A stretch of 29,185 nt of DNA from SLQH01 sp964612995 (GTDB taxonomy: Bacteria; Planctomycetota; UBA11346). The stretch's first letter is position 1. Each line of letters begins with the position of its first letter. The notes under the pieces were generated by a model. It did not search any database. It was not told the DNA's origin and saw nothing but the letters and a program-made list of their open reading frames with translations. Shown here one piece after another: positions 1-7,807 of the stretch. Location of the stretch: positions 1-29,185 of the forward strand of contig CAZTGE010000043.1 in assembly GCA_964612995.1 (NCBI GenBank), given 5' to 3'. The position numbers and the translations under genes are program-made.

Positions 1-101
1 AGCGCCGCAGAAAACGCCAGCGCAGCTGGCGAGTGACGACAGAGGCGCGTGGGGGTGTGCGCCGAAGGCGCGAGGGGGCAGCGCCCCCTCTGAAAAGAGC
101 C
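1..101 (-). repeat. Dispersed repeat family 1, copy abutting a stop codon (truncated by window edge)
   Basis: Read on the minus strand, this starts directly after the stop codon of the small membrane protein (stop at 102-104). It has a short T run, then a GAGGGGGC/GCCCCCTC hairpin (72-90, triloop AGC), then a second short hairpin and a CGCCAGC/GCTGGCG hairpin near 14-30. Nearly the same order of elements is found on the plus strand at 10605-10700 behind the histidine kinase gene, and a shorter version at 1422-1504 behind rpsO. The T run lies before the hairpin in the gene-sense direction, so it is not a standard intrinsic terminator. Confidence 0.75.
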
Positions 102-404
102 TCAGTCCTCGCGCTCGTGCTTGCGCTTGCGGTGGTTGCGCCAGCCATGGCCGCCGTGGCCGACCAGCCCGAGGTCGAGCAGCACGGCCACCACCACCAC
201 CGCCAGGCCGAAGCCGGCGACATGGCCGTCGCCGGCATGATAGGCCCAGGCGTAGGCGAGGGTGGTCAGCGGCAGGAAGAAGAATCCGAGCAGCGGCCAC
301 AACACGCTCTGGTAGGCGGTGCCGATGTAGTCGGAGACCAGCACCACCAGCAGGATCACCAGACGGGGGAAGAACAACGACAGACATCCGGCGAGCAACG
401 GCAT
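102..404 (-). CDS. Small multi-pass membrane protein, unknown function
   Basis: The product is 100 residues and I do not recognise a family. It has three hydrophobic stretches at about residues 8-27, 32-55 and 64-83, so it is probably an inner-membrane protein. The short tail is rich in His, Arg and Lys (ending HRKRKHERED) and is likely cytoplasmic if the positive-inside rule holds. The start at 404 is chosen because an AGGAGA ribosome site lies about 7 bases upstream. A longer reading to 482 would add a low-complexity Ala/Arg head without a ribosome site. The gene is divergent from the sanA-like gene across about 200 bp, in which I see no convincing promoter. It ends against a dispersed repeat. 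Confidence 0.7.
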   Translation of the reverse strand: MPLLAGCLSLFFPRLVILLVVLVSDYIGTAYQSVLWPLLGFFFLPLTTLAYAWAYHAGDGHVAGFGLAVVVVAVLLDLGLVGHGGHGWRNHRKRKHERED

Positions 405-608
405 GGCCAATCTCCTAGCAGCCGAGCGGTCCGCGGCCTCGGCCGCAGCGGTTCCGATCCGCAAGCATGCTCGGGCTCGCAATGCGCTTCACCAGGGTGT
501 AGTGCGTCAGGTCATTCCCGGCTTCGCCGCACGCTGGGCTGCGCTGCATCGACTCCTGATGGTCATCCGTCAGCCACGGCAGTAGCATCGGGCCCGTAGG
601 GGGCGTCC

Positions 609-1364
609 ATGAACGATGCGCAGACAGGAACGGGGCCCGGGCATCGCGATGCTTCGACACGGCGCGGGCTGCTGCGGTCCTGGCGTGGCCGCCGGTTGCT
701 CGGATGGCCTTTGCGTCATCCCAGGCTCGCGGCAGTCGCGATCGTGCTGATGCCCGTGCTCGGCGGCTGCCTGCTCCTGATGGTCGACCGTCACATGAGC
801 TCGACCGCCGCGCCACGGCTGTTCGATGATGTGGCTCAGGTGCCCCAGCGGCCGGTGGCGCTGGTTTTGGGAACGGCCAGGCATTGCGACGGTCGGCCCA
901 ACCGCTTCTACGAGCATCGGCTCGATGCCGCGGCGGAGCTGTGGCATGCCGGACGGGTCGCGGCGATCCTGGTCAGCGGAGACAACGGCCGCATCGGCTA
1001 CGACGAGCCGAGCGACATGCGTCGGGACCTCATCGAGCGTGGCGTCGCGGCGGACTGCATCACGCGCGATTTCGCCGGCTTCCGTACCCTGGATTCCATC
1101 GTCCGCGCCGAACGGGTCTTCGGCCTGCGCGACTACGTCATCGTTTCACAACGGTTCCACTGCGAGCGCGCGATCTGGGTCGCGCGTCAGCTCGGTCAGG
1201 ATGTGGTCGGCTACGCGGCGAGCGATGTCGGTGGAGCCTGGCACGCCCGGGTCCGGGCGCGAGAGGTCCTGGCCCGGGCGGCAGCCTGGTTGGACGTGGT
1301 CGTGTTCGACCGCGAACCGCGTTACCTCGGTCCGCAGGAGCCGGTGGTGGGGCTGTGCCGCTGA
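609..1364 (+). CDS. sanA: SanA/YdcF-like DUF218 membrane-anchored protein
   Basis: The product is 251 residues. After a basic N-terminus there is one membrane segment at about residues 39-59, then a DUF218 domain from about 82 to 240. The family pattern is clear: ALVLGTA (84-90), LVSGDN (121-126), a YDEP..MRRDLI segment, FAGFRTLDS (155-163) and SQRFHCERA (180-188). These match the E. coli SanA (vancomycin resistance/envelope barrier) branch rather than YdcF. The biochemical role of SanA is not settled; it is linked to envelope integrity. The start follows a G-rich ribosome site (GTAGGGGG). A weak GACGGC/GCCGTC hairpin followed by TTT lies just after the stop. The neighbours are unrelated. Confidence 0.85.
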   Translation: MNDAQTGTGPGHRDASTRRGLLRSWRGRRLLGWPLRHPRLAAVAIVLMPVLGGCLLLMVDRHMSSTAAPRLFDDVAQVPQRPVALVLGTARHCDGRPNRFYEHRLDAAAELWHAGRVAAILVSGDNGRIGYDEPSDMRRDLIERGVAADCITRDFAGFRTLDSIVRAERVFGLRDYVIVSQRFHCERAIWVARQLGQDVVGYAASDVGGAWHARVRAREVLARAAAWLDVVVFDREPRYLGPQEPVVGLCR

Positions 1365-1421
1365 GCGCGCCGACGGCCAGCCGTCTTTGCGCGTCTTGGC
1401 TTCCAGGAGGCTTCCCTGACA

Positions 1422-1504
1422 GGAGCAGCGCCCCCTCTGAAAAGCGCCCGGCCGACCGAGGCGCGTGAGAGCGCGAGGGGGCAGCGCCCCCTCTGTAAAA
1501 AGCC
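1422..1504 (-). repeat. Dispersed repeat family 1, copy abutting the rpsO stop
   Basis: Read from the rpsO stop (1505-1507), the order is GG, a T5 run, then an 8-bp GAGGGGGC/GCCCCCTC hairpin with an AGC triloop (1475-1493). A partial second unit (about 1422-1460) repeats the TTTTCAGAGGGGGCG part. The distance from stop codon to hairpin (11 nt) equals that behind the membrane protein at the window start. It fills the gap between the converging sanA-like and rpsO genes. Confidence 0.75.
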
Positions 1505-1774
1505 TTAGTACTTGCGGCGGATGCCGAGCTTGTCGGTCAGCGCGCGGTAGCTCTCGATGTTCTTGCGCGCCAGGTACTTGAGCAGCTTGGCCCGGCTGGT
1601 GACCAGCTTGAGCAGACCACGGCGGCTGTGGTTGTCGCGTCGGTGGGTCTTGAGGTGCTCGGTGAGGTAGTTGATGCGATCGGTGAGCAGGGCGATCTGG
1701 ACCTCGGTCGAACCGGTGTTGGATTCCGATCCGCCGAATTCCTTGATGATCTCGGCCTTGCGATCAGTGGTCAT
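1505..1774 (-). CDS. rpsO: 30S ribosomal protein uS15
   Basis: The product is 89 residues, the standard length. It shows the uS15 signature: GSTEVQIALLT, then INYLTEHLKTHRRDNHSRRGLL, the helix that binds 16S rRNA at the central-domain three-way junction. It ends in LGIRRKY. The start is supported by a strong GGAGGT ribosome site 8 bases upstream. In many bacteria pnp follows rpsO; here a dispersed repeat and the convergent sanA-like gene follow, so rpsO appears to be transcribed alone. A candidate promoter lies at 1853-1880. A MITE-like element is inserted further upstream. Confidence 0.98.
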   Translation of the reverse strand: MTTDRKAEIIKEFGGSESNTGSTEVQIALLTDRINYLTEHLKTHRRDNHSRRGLLKLVTSRAKLLKYLARKNIESYRALTDKLGIRRKY

Positions 1775-1852
1775 GGCGACACCTCCAGGAAGGGGTGGAA
1801 AGAAGGACCCGGGAGGCGTTTCGCCGCTCGCACCCCCGCGTCGTGCGGCCGG

Positions 1853-1880
1853 ACGATAGCGAGGAAGGCCCTGGTGGCAA
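1853..1880 (-). promoter_or_regulatory. Candidate sigma70-type promoter for rpsO
   Basis: On the minus strand, TTGCCA (1875-1880) is followed after 16 bases by TATCGT (1853-1858), about 70 bases before the rpsO ribosome site. Both hexamers are imperfect. No better candidate is seen between rpsO and the upstream repeat. Confidence 0.35.
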
Positions 1881-1902
1881 GCGGCACTGCGGGCGCATGG
1901 GC

Positions 1903-2062
1903 AGGGCCGCTCAAAGCTCGTAAATGAGGGCCATGCCTCGCCTCTGCCTGCGTCACTATGACCCAGTAACCAAAGAGATCCGGGCGGTTTGACGCAGGTG
2001 GAGGCGACGCAAGGCATGCCGACCTGGGGATCGGCGCTCCCGGGGCGAGCTTTGAGCGCCCT
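1903..2062. mobile_element. MITE-like palindromic element, copy 1 (160 bp)
   Basis: This non-coding element is nearly identical in design to 9162-9320. The outer inverted repeats read AGGGC(C)GCTCAAAGCTCG at the left and its complement at the right. Inner arms (ATGCC..CGCCTC..CCTGCGTC and complement) continue the palindrome, so either strand could fold into one long imperfect hairpin. It is bounded by a 12-bp exact direct repeat, GGGCGCATGGGC, at 1891-1902 and 2063-2074, which looks like a target-site duplication. No transposase is encoded, so any movement would need help in trans. Confidence 0.7.
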
Positions 2063-2143
2063 GGGCGCATGGGCCGCGCCGCGCGAAGACCGACTCGAGC
2101 CCTGCTGTGGTGTGTCTGGCCCGCGCAATGGGCGGTCCGACGG

Positions 2144-3946
2144 TCAGGAACCGGGCGGCTCTGCCTGCAACGTGAGGATGAGATCACGGCAGTCGGCAGG
2201 CAGGCGGTAGATCAGCCGACCGGTGGCGGTGCTGCGCAGGCGTCGCTGCACGCGTTGCTCGCCGCTGACCATGTCGTGTCCGACGAGCTGGAAGGCGGTC
2301 TCGGGGCGGAACGAGCCGAGGCTGAGGATCGGGCGGCGGTCGGCGAACACCGGGCGGGGATGGCCGCTGACGAGATGGTTGTACCAGGTATCGCCACGCG
2401 GTTGCGGCCACAGCAGCGCCTGCAACGGGCTCTGCCAACCGATCACCCGTACCGCGCCCTCGGCGTTGGGGCGCAGCGGCGCGAGTTCGGGGTCGGTCCA
2501 GTCGATGCGTTTGACGGCGGCGGCCAGGGGGCGATAGAGCGGCCACAGGTCGTGGGCGTCGATGTAGACATCCCACCACCAGTTCATCGCGCTGCCGTAG
2601 CCGCCGAGCAGGAAACCGGCCCAGGCCTGGTGACGCAGCAGCAGGCCATCGCTGTCGAGCGCATTGCCAGGATTGGCGGCATTGGTGCCCTGGTAGCCGA
2701 CCTCCGAATAACAGTACGGTCCACCGGCATGCTCCAGCGCCGTGCGGTGGCGGAGGAGCAGGTCGACGCCGTCCTTGTGGTGCTGGTCGATCTCGTCTGG
2801 CGGCGGCACGTACTGGTGGAGCTGGATCAGGTCGAGACCGGGCGCGGTGATCACCTGTTTCCACGGTGCGCGCGCCAGGGACAACGTGACCAGATGGTCG
2901 TCTGGGTCGTGGGCGTGCAGCACGCCTGCCGCCCCAACGGCCCAGGCGGCGGCGGTGGCCTCGCCGTCGACGAGGTCTTCGCCCTGGGGGCCGAGGACCT
3001 CGTCGATCTCGTTGAACAGCTCCCAGGCGAGGATGCCCGGATCCGGCGCATAGCGCGCCATGAGGTAGCGTATCCGGCGGATGTACTGCGCGCTGGGAGT
3101 GGGGGCGAAGAAGGTGGCGATGCGCTCTTCGAGCGTCTCACCGTAGGGATGCTTGTGACCGCCGAGCACGTCGTGGTGGTTGTCGAGCACCAGGGTCACG
3201 CGCACGCCCTGATGGCGTGCGGTGTCGAGGATCCGATCCAGCATCCAGGCCTGGTCGAGGCGATAGGCATCCGGCTGGTCGCTCTCGATCTGACAGCTCC
3301 AGCTCGCGCACCACAGCCGGAAATGGTTGCCGCCGTTGAGCGCCAGCTGCAGCAGATGGGCGCGGATGGTGTCGATTCGGTTGGCGCCGATGCCCCAGGC
3401 GACATTGCAGCCGATGGGGATGAAGGGGGTGCCGTCGGCTTCGGCCAGCAGGCGCGGGTTGGCACTGCTGACCCGCAGCACGCCGCGCACCGGGGCCGGG
3501 GTGACCTGGAACACACCTGCGGCCAGCTCCTGGTCATCGGGAGCCACCAGGCGCCAGGCGTGTTCGCCGGGCAGGTCGAAGCGATGGCGGATGCGCAGCT
3601 CGCGCGGTCCGGTGGGCAGGAACTCGGGTGGCGACTCGTCCTGGCGCCGGCGGGCACGGTAGGGGCGGTAGAGGAAGGCATGGCGCACCCGTTCGCTGCC
3701 GTCGGGCCCGGTGACCACCAGCCGCGGAGTCGCGACGACGTCGAACACCAGCCAGTCCGCCGCCGGATCGCGCAGTCGCCACGCGGCCAGACCGCAGGTC
3801 AATGGTGTGTCGGGCCCCACGCGCTCGAGCCGGACCGCGCCGGTGAGCGCCAACGGGGTGCCGGACAGCAGCACGAGCAGCGCGAGCGCGCGGGTACGCA
3901 CCGACAGGAGTGACAGGGTCATCGGCGGGGTGAGGGTTGGGCTCAT
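2144..3946 (-). CDS. DUF5060/GH5-like glycoside hydrolase, secreted
   Basis: The product is 600 residues. An N-terminal signal-like hydrophobic segment (about residues 16-34) is followed by a beta-rich DUF5060-type domain (about 40-150) and a TIM-barrel cellulase-type domain (about 165-500). The C-terminal beta domain may bind sugar. The two expected catalytic glutamates are visible: E313 in LFNEID (acid/base) and E415 in YSEVGY (nucleophile). The substrate cannot be told from sequence; beta-mannan or beta-glucan are common for this architecture. The start is set by an ATGA overlap with the glycosyltransferase stop, implying translational coupling; an alternative ATG lies 8 codons later. I infer that the pair builds and trims an envelope or exported polysaccharide. 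Confidence 0.8.
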   Translation of the reverse strand: MSPTLTPPMTLSLLSVRTRALALLVLLSGTPLALTGAVRLERVGPDTPLTCGLAAWRLRDPAADWLVFDVVATPRLVVTGPDGSERVRHAFLYRPYRARRRQDESPPEFLPTGPRELRIRHRFDLPGEHAWRLVAPDDQELAAGVFQVTPAPVRGVLRVSSANPRLLAEADGTPFIPIGCNVAWGIGANRIDTIRAHLLQLALNGGNHFRLWCASWSCQIESDQPDAYRLDQAWMLDRILDTARHQGVRVTLVLDNHHDVLGGHKHPYGETLEERIATFFAPTPSAQYIRRIRYLMARYAPDPGILAWELFNEIDEVLGPQGEDLVDGEATAAAWAVGAAGVLHAHDPDDHLVTLSLARAPWKQVITAPGLDLIQLHQYVPPPDEIDQHHKDGVDLLLRHRTALEHAGGPYCYSEVGYQGTNAANPGNALDSDGLLLRHQAWAGFLLGGYGSAMNWWWDVYIDAHDLWPLYRPLAAAVKRIDWTDPELAPLRPNAEGAVRVIGWQSPLQALLWPQPRGDTWYNHLVSGHPRPVFADRRPILSLGSFRPETAFQLVGHDMVSGEQRVQRRLRSTATGRLIYRLPADCRDLILTLQAEPPGS

Positions 3947-5100
3947 CGGGAGGTGGGCTCGCTGTGGCGGTGGCTGCGACCGGAGAGACGCCGATCCGCG
4001 CCGCTCTTTGCCAACCTCGTATAGAGAGCGAGATAGCGCGGCAACACCCGTGCAGGCGCGAAGGCAGCGGCGGCGGTCCGGGCCTGGGCACAGCGCCGCG
4101 AGCGCAAGCCAGGATCGCGCAGCAGGGCCAGGACCGCGGCGGCGAGGGCATCGGGTTCGCGCCGGGCGACGCGGACCAGCCCAGCCTGACCGAGATCGAT
4201 CAGGCCGCCGACGCCCGGTGCGACCACGGGGATCCCGGCGCCGGCGGCCTCGATCGCCGCCAGCGGCAGCCCCTCGTTGCGGCTGGTCATCAACAGCAGG
4301 TCGATGCCGCCCAGGGCTTCGGCCGCAGGGACGTGGCCGGGATGGACCACTGGCGTCGTCTCCGGCGCGGGGGCGTCGAGCAGGTGTGCCTCCGGCCCCT
4401 GGCCGCAGACCACGCCGCAGACCCGCTGCTGGCGTGCCACGCGCGCCAGCACCGCGAGCCACAGACCCAGATCCTTGACCGGCGCGAGGCGACCGAGAAA
4501 GCCGATCCGCGCGTGCCCCTGTGGCAGCCGCGCGTGCCAGGCCGCCGTGCACGGCCGGACCGGCTCCACCGGCAGCGGCAGCGCATGCCAGCGGTCGGGT
4601 CGTCCGACGCCGTAACCGCGGTGCAGCTCGGCGACCAGTCGCGGGCTCAGGGCGTGGGCGTCGCCGCTGCGCGCGAGCAGCCGTTCGCAGCCACGGACCA
4701 GCAGCGCCGCCGTCGGGCCGAAGTAGCCACTGAGCACATGGCCGTGGTAGGTGTGCAGGCAGGGGATGCGACGCAAGGCGCTGAGTGGGCGGCCGAGGGC
4801 ACCGGCCTTGGCGGTATGGGTGTGGACCAGATCGGGAGCGAAGGAGCGCAGCAGGCGGTCGACGGCGAACGCGGCGCGCAGGTCGTCCGCCGGGGTTACG
4901 CGCCGACCGAGGTGGGCGATGGGCGCGAGCGGAACGCCGTCAGCGGCCAGCCGTGGCGCGCGATCGGGCTCCCCGTCGCCGACCGCGCCGTGACCGACCA
5001 GCACCTCGTGCCCGGCTTCGCGGGTCGCGTGCGCGAGCTGCTGCACCACGCGTGCGGGGCCGCCGTCGTTGAGCCGGGCGATGAGATGGAGGATGCGCAT
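3943..5100 (-). CDS. GT4-family glycosyltransferase (GT-B fold)
   Basis: The product is 385 residues. The N-terminus MRILHLIARLNDGGPARVV is the typical GT4 start, with the glycine-rich acceptor-side loop. HTHTAKAGALGR and TYHGHVLSGYF follow in the N-terminal Rossmann domain. The C-terminal domain has GFLGRLAPVKDL and the nucleotide-sugar-binding E-x7-E motif in NEGLPLAAIEAAG. Such enzymes move a sugar from an activated donor to a lipid-linked or polysaccharide acceptor at the inner face of the membrane; donor and acceptor are unknown. It overlaps the downstream hydrolase gene by 4 bases. It diverges from uppP across only 87 bp, so the two transcripts may share a promoter region. Longer upstream reading on this strand is a shadow of uppP. 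Confidence 0.88.
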   Translation of the reverse strand: MRILHLIARLNDGGPARVVQQLAHATREAGHEVLVGHGAVGDGEPDRAPRLAADGVPLAPIAHLGRRVTPADDLRAAFAVDRLLRSFAPDLVHTHTAKAGALGRPLSALRRIPCLHTYHGHVLSGYFGPTAALLVRGCERLLARSGDAHALSPRLVAELHRGYGVGRPDRWHALPLPVEPVRPCTAAWHARLPQGHARIGFLGRLAPVKDLGLWLAVLARVARQQRVCGVVCGQGPEAHLLDAPAPETTPVVHPGHVPAAEALGGIDLLLMTSRNEGLPLAAIEAAGAGIPVVAPGVGGLIDLGQAGLVRVARREPDALAAAVLALLRDPGLRSRRCAQARTAAAAFAPARVLPRYLALYTRLAKSGADRRLSGRSHRHSEPTSR

Positions 5101-5187
5101 CCACCCGCCGATGGTCCGGGGCGCGGCCGGCAGCACAAGTCGGGCACCGCGGTTGCCCTGCCACCGGGCCGCGGCAGGCTGCGCGTC

Positions 5188-6021
5188 ATGGTGACGCTGG
5201 GGTATATGGAGGCGGTGCTCTACGGCCTGATCCAGGGCGTGACGGAATTCCTCCCCATCTCCAGTTCCGGGCACCTCCGGCTCGCGCACCTCATGGGCCT
5301 GGGCGCCATCCCGCCGGAGTTGGAGCTCCCCTTCGACGTGCTGCTGCACGCCGCCACCCTCCTGGCCATCGTCTGCGCGTTCGCCCGCGAGCTGCTGGTG
5401 GCGCTGCGTCCGCGCCCCGGCCTGTGGGGCGCGCTGCTGGTAGGCATGGTCCCGGCCGGATTGGCCGGGCTGCTGGCACGGGAGATCTACATCGGCGCCG
5501 GGCGCAGCCTGTGGCTGATCGGGGTGTTCTACTGTCTGACCGCCGTGTTGCTGGTGGTCTCGGAGCGGGTGTCGATGCGACGCTGCCCATTGGGCGATGC
5601 CCAGGCGAGCGAGGCTGACTGCGCGGATGACCTGCGCGCGCTGCGGGTGCGTCAGGGCGTGTGGGTCGGCGTGCTGCAGCTGCTCGCACCCTTCCCCGGC
5701 GTCAGCCGCAGCGGCTCGGCGATCGCCGGCGGCCTGCTTGGCGATATGACGCCGAACACCGCGGTCGCCTTCTCGTTTCTCGTCGGCGTGCCGTTGATCG
5801 CTGCGGCGGCGGCCAAGGATGTGCTCGATGGCAATTTCGCGGTACTGGTCAGCACGCTCGGCTGGGGCCCCATGATCGCCGCCTTCGCCGCCTCCCTCTT
5901 CAGCGGCCTGGCGGCGATCGCTGCCCTGCGCTACGTGGTGCGGCGTCGCGGCTTGCGCTGGTTCGGGCTCTACTGCCTGGTGCTCGGCTGCGTTTGCATC
6001 CTGACCGGAGCGCTGCGATGA
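5188..6021 (+). CDS. uppP: Undecaprenyl-diphosphatase (BacA/UppP family)
   Basis: The product is 277 residues (E. coli UppP has 273). It dephosphorylates undecaprenyl diphosphate to recycle the carrier lipid for peptidoglycan and polysaccharide synthesis, and overproduction confers bacitracin resistance. The two signature regions are present: GVTEFLPISSSGH (17-29), carrying the conserved glutamate and serines, and PGVSRSG (170-176), carrying the catalytic arginine. About eight hydrophobic segments fit the family. I chose ATG 5188. ATG 5206 is possible and has a closer GGGG ribosome site, but would shorten the first helix. It is followed 22 bp later by tmk in the same direction. Confidence 0.95.
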   Translation: MVTLGYMEAVLYGLIQGVTEFLPISSSGHLRLAHLMGLGAIPPELELPFDVLLHAATLLAIVCAFARELLVALRPRPGLWGALLVGMVPAGLAGLLAREIYIGAGRSLWLIGVFYCLTAVLLVVSERVSMRRCPLGDAQASEADCADDLRALRVRQGVWVGVLQLLAPFPGVSRSGSAIAGGLLGDMTPNTAVAFSFLVGVPLIAAAAAKDVLDGNFAVLVSTLGWGPMIAAFAASLFSGLAAIAALRYVVRRRGLRWFGLYCLVLGCVCILTGALR

Positions 6022-6043
6022 AACGGCTGACGGAGGGGGCGGC

Positions 6044-6649
6044 ATGCCGCTGATCGTGTTCGAGGGCATCGACGGTTGCGGGAAGACCACCCAGTTCGCC
6101 GCCTTGCGTGAGCGGCTCGATCGCCTCGGGCGCAGGTATCACCATTTCCGCGAGCCCGGCGGCACCCAGCTCGGCGAGCGTGTGCGCGCGCTGTTGCTCG
6201 ATCCGGCGACCCGGGCCGGGGCCCGGGCCGAGATCTTCGGCTACCAGATGGCGCGGGCGCAGCTGGTCGAGGAGCATCTCAAGCCCCTGCTCGCGCGCGG
6301 CGAACTGGTGGTGCTCGATCGTTTCTACCATTCGACCCTCGCGTATCAGGCCCATGCCCTGGGCATCGACCCGGCGCGGACCCGGGCGGCGATCGAGCTG
6401 GCGGTGGACGGTCTGCGACCGGATCTGGTGCTCTACGTCCGGGTGCCGGTGGCCGAATGCCTCGCGCGGCAGCAACGGGCGGGGGTGATCGGCGATCGCA
6501 TCGAAGCGCGGGGCCAGGCCTACCTTGAACGGGTGGCGGCAGGCTACGAGGTGCTGGTCCGGGAGGATGGCCTGATCGCGATCGACGGGACTGCGGCGGC
6601 AGCGGAGATCGCCGAGCAGGTCTGGGAACTGGTTCGACCGTTGGTCTAG
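6044..6649 (+). CDS. tmk: Thymidylate kinase
   Basis: The product is 201 residues. It phosphorylates dTMP to dTDP with ATP. The P-loop EGIDGCGKTT is at residues 7-16, the REPGGT substrate loop at 36-41 and the DRF motif at 92-94. A LID region around GDRIEARG holds few arginines, as in enzymes that carry the basic residue in the P-loop or elsewhere. The start has a strong GGAGGGGG ribosome site. It is probably co-transcribed with uppP. Its TAG stop is directly joined to a repeat of family 2, which also borders the TAG stop of the unknown gene at 12214-12684. Confidence 0.96.
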   Translation: MPLIVFEGIDGCGKTTQFAALRERLDRLGRRYHHFREPGGTQLGERVRALLLDPATRAGARAEIFGYQMARAQLVEEHLKPLLARGELVVLDRFYHSTLAYQAHALGIDPARTRAAIELAVDGLRPDLVLYVRVPVAECLARQQRAGVIGDRIEARGQAYLERVAAGYEVLVREDGLIAIDGTAAAAEIAEQVWELVRPLV

Positions 6650-6824
6650 CCCGGATCCCTCATGAGACAACTGCTGCAAAGCCGTATCGCACCGCCACTA
6701 CAGGACTTCGCTCGGTCGGCGGATCCTCACGTAGCGCTGCTACGCTCCGGTTCGCCTCGGTCGCGAAGCCCTGTATTGACAGCACGCCACGACTCTTCGC
6801 GACGTTGCTCCTGAGGGATCCGGG
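6650..6824. repeat. Dispersed palindromic repeat family 2, full-length copy (175 bp)
   Basis: The outer inverted repeats are CCCGGATCCCTCA (left, from 6650) and its complement (right, ending 6824), followed inward by a CAAC/GTTG pair. Inner arms TACAGG.CTTCGC and its complement, and a central CGTAGCG/GCTACG hairpin, let most of the element fold on itself. TTGGT borders both ends (6641-6645 and 6825-6829), a possible short target duplication. It fills the space between the converging tmk and TPR-like genes. A partial copy lies at 12685-12768. Confidence 0.7.
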
Positions 6825-6837
6825 TTGGTGCTCGGCT

Positions 6838-7758
6838 TCAGGCGCCGTCGTCCGCATCGTCCGCATCGTCGGCGGTCGGTTGCGCATCGGTCTCGCTGGC
6901 AGCATCGGCCGGCTGGTCCTCCGCGGGCTCGGTGTCCGTCGCTGCTTCTTCTGCTTCCGCCTCGGCTCCGCCATCTTCGTCAGCCGGCGTCTCCGGGGCG
7001 ATGGGGCTGAGCGGGGCCTGGCGTTCGAGGCGCAGGAGGTTGTAGCGGACGTAGCGGGTGAGGATCGGGCTCGGCTGGTCGCGCAGGTCGCGCAGCTGCT
7101 CGATCGAACGCTCACGCAGCGATCGCGCCTCCGCGATCGCCGCCTCGCGCTCGTCGACATCCGCGCTGGCGCCGGCGGCCTCCGCTTTGGCCTGGGCCTG
7201 GGCCTCGCGGCAGCGGACCGCACCGACGCCGGCGAGAATGGCCTGGATCGGGTTGTCGCGCCCGGCACGCAACTCCACGTCCTCGTAGATGCCCATCGCC
7301 TCTTCGCTCTGCCCAGCGTCCTCAAGCATCGCTGCACGGGACAGGCCGGTGGTCAGTTCGAGCACCTGCGTGCGGTGCTCGCTCTGCCCCGCCAGGGCCG
7401 CGGCTTGCTCGAGCAGCTCGCCAGCCGCGGCGGTGCGGCCCGCCATCAGCTCGGTCTGCGCCGCCTGCAGCGCGGCGTGGACGCGGTATTCGGCCGGGAG
7501 TTCGGCGTTGTCGACGAACGCGGCCAGCGCGTCGTCCCCCTCGTCGGTCGCGTTGCGCAGCAGGCGGTAGGCTTCGGCGCTGGGGCTGAGGTCGAAGAAG
7601 GAACGCATGGCCAGGGCGATCACCACCGCCAGCACGGCGGCGACGACATACAGCCACCAGGTTCGACCGAGGCCGTGGGCGACCTGCTCGAGGCGGTCGT
7701 AGACCGGATCCGAGTAGCTGGAAAGATCCTGCTGGGGCATCTGCGGGCCGTCCGCCAT
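6838..7758 (-). CDS. Membrane-anchored TPR-like protein with acidic tail, unknown function
   Basis: The product is 306 residues. A single membrane segment at about 33-51 is preceded by a short cytoplasmic head. Residues about 58-250 are Ala/Leu/Glu-rich amphipathic helices of the kind seen in tetratricopeptide proteins (for example HAALQAAQTELMAGRTAAA). The last 50 residues are an Asp/Glu/Ala low-complexity tail. The layout recalls YfgM-type anchored TPR proteins, but I cannot assign it there. The start at 7758 has a GGAGGA ribosome site 5 bases upstream. It is the last gene of an apparent operon with the lipoprotein (49 bp gap) and the FHA protein. Confidence 0.75.
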   Translation of the reverse strand: MADGPQMPQQDLSSYSDPVYDRLEQVAHGLGRTWWLYVVAAVLAVVIALAMRSFFDLSPSAEAYRLLRNATDEGDDALAAFVDNAELPAEYRVHAALQAAQTELMAGRTAAAGELLEQAAALAGQSEHRTQVLELTTGLSRAAMLEDAGQSEEAMGIYEDVELRAGRDNPIQAILAGVGAVRCREAQAQAKAEAAGASADVDEREAAIAEARSLRERSIEQLRDLRDQPSPILTRYVRYNLLRLERQAPLSPIAPETPADEDGGAEAEAEEAATDTEPAEDQPADAASETDAQPTADDADDADDGA

Positions 7759-7807
7759 GGTTGTCCTCCGTCGGTTCGTCGCGACGTCAGTGGACGCCAC
7801 GCCCGGC

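Noticed and set aside
72..100. Intrinsic terminators at the GAGGGGGC hairpins
   Set aside because: In gene-sense direction the T run comes before the hairpin and no T run follows it; in the other direction it is followed by TGAAAAG.
3937..5187. Long plus-strand extension in front of uppP
   Set aside because: It is antisense to a clear GT4 glycosyltransferase. UppP family length and the conserved first helix place the start near 5188.
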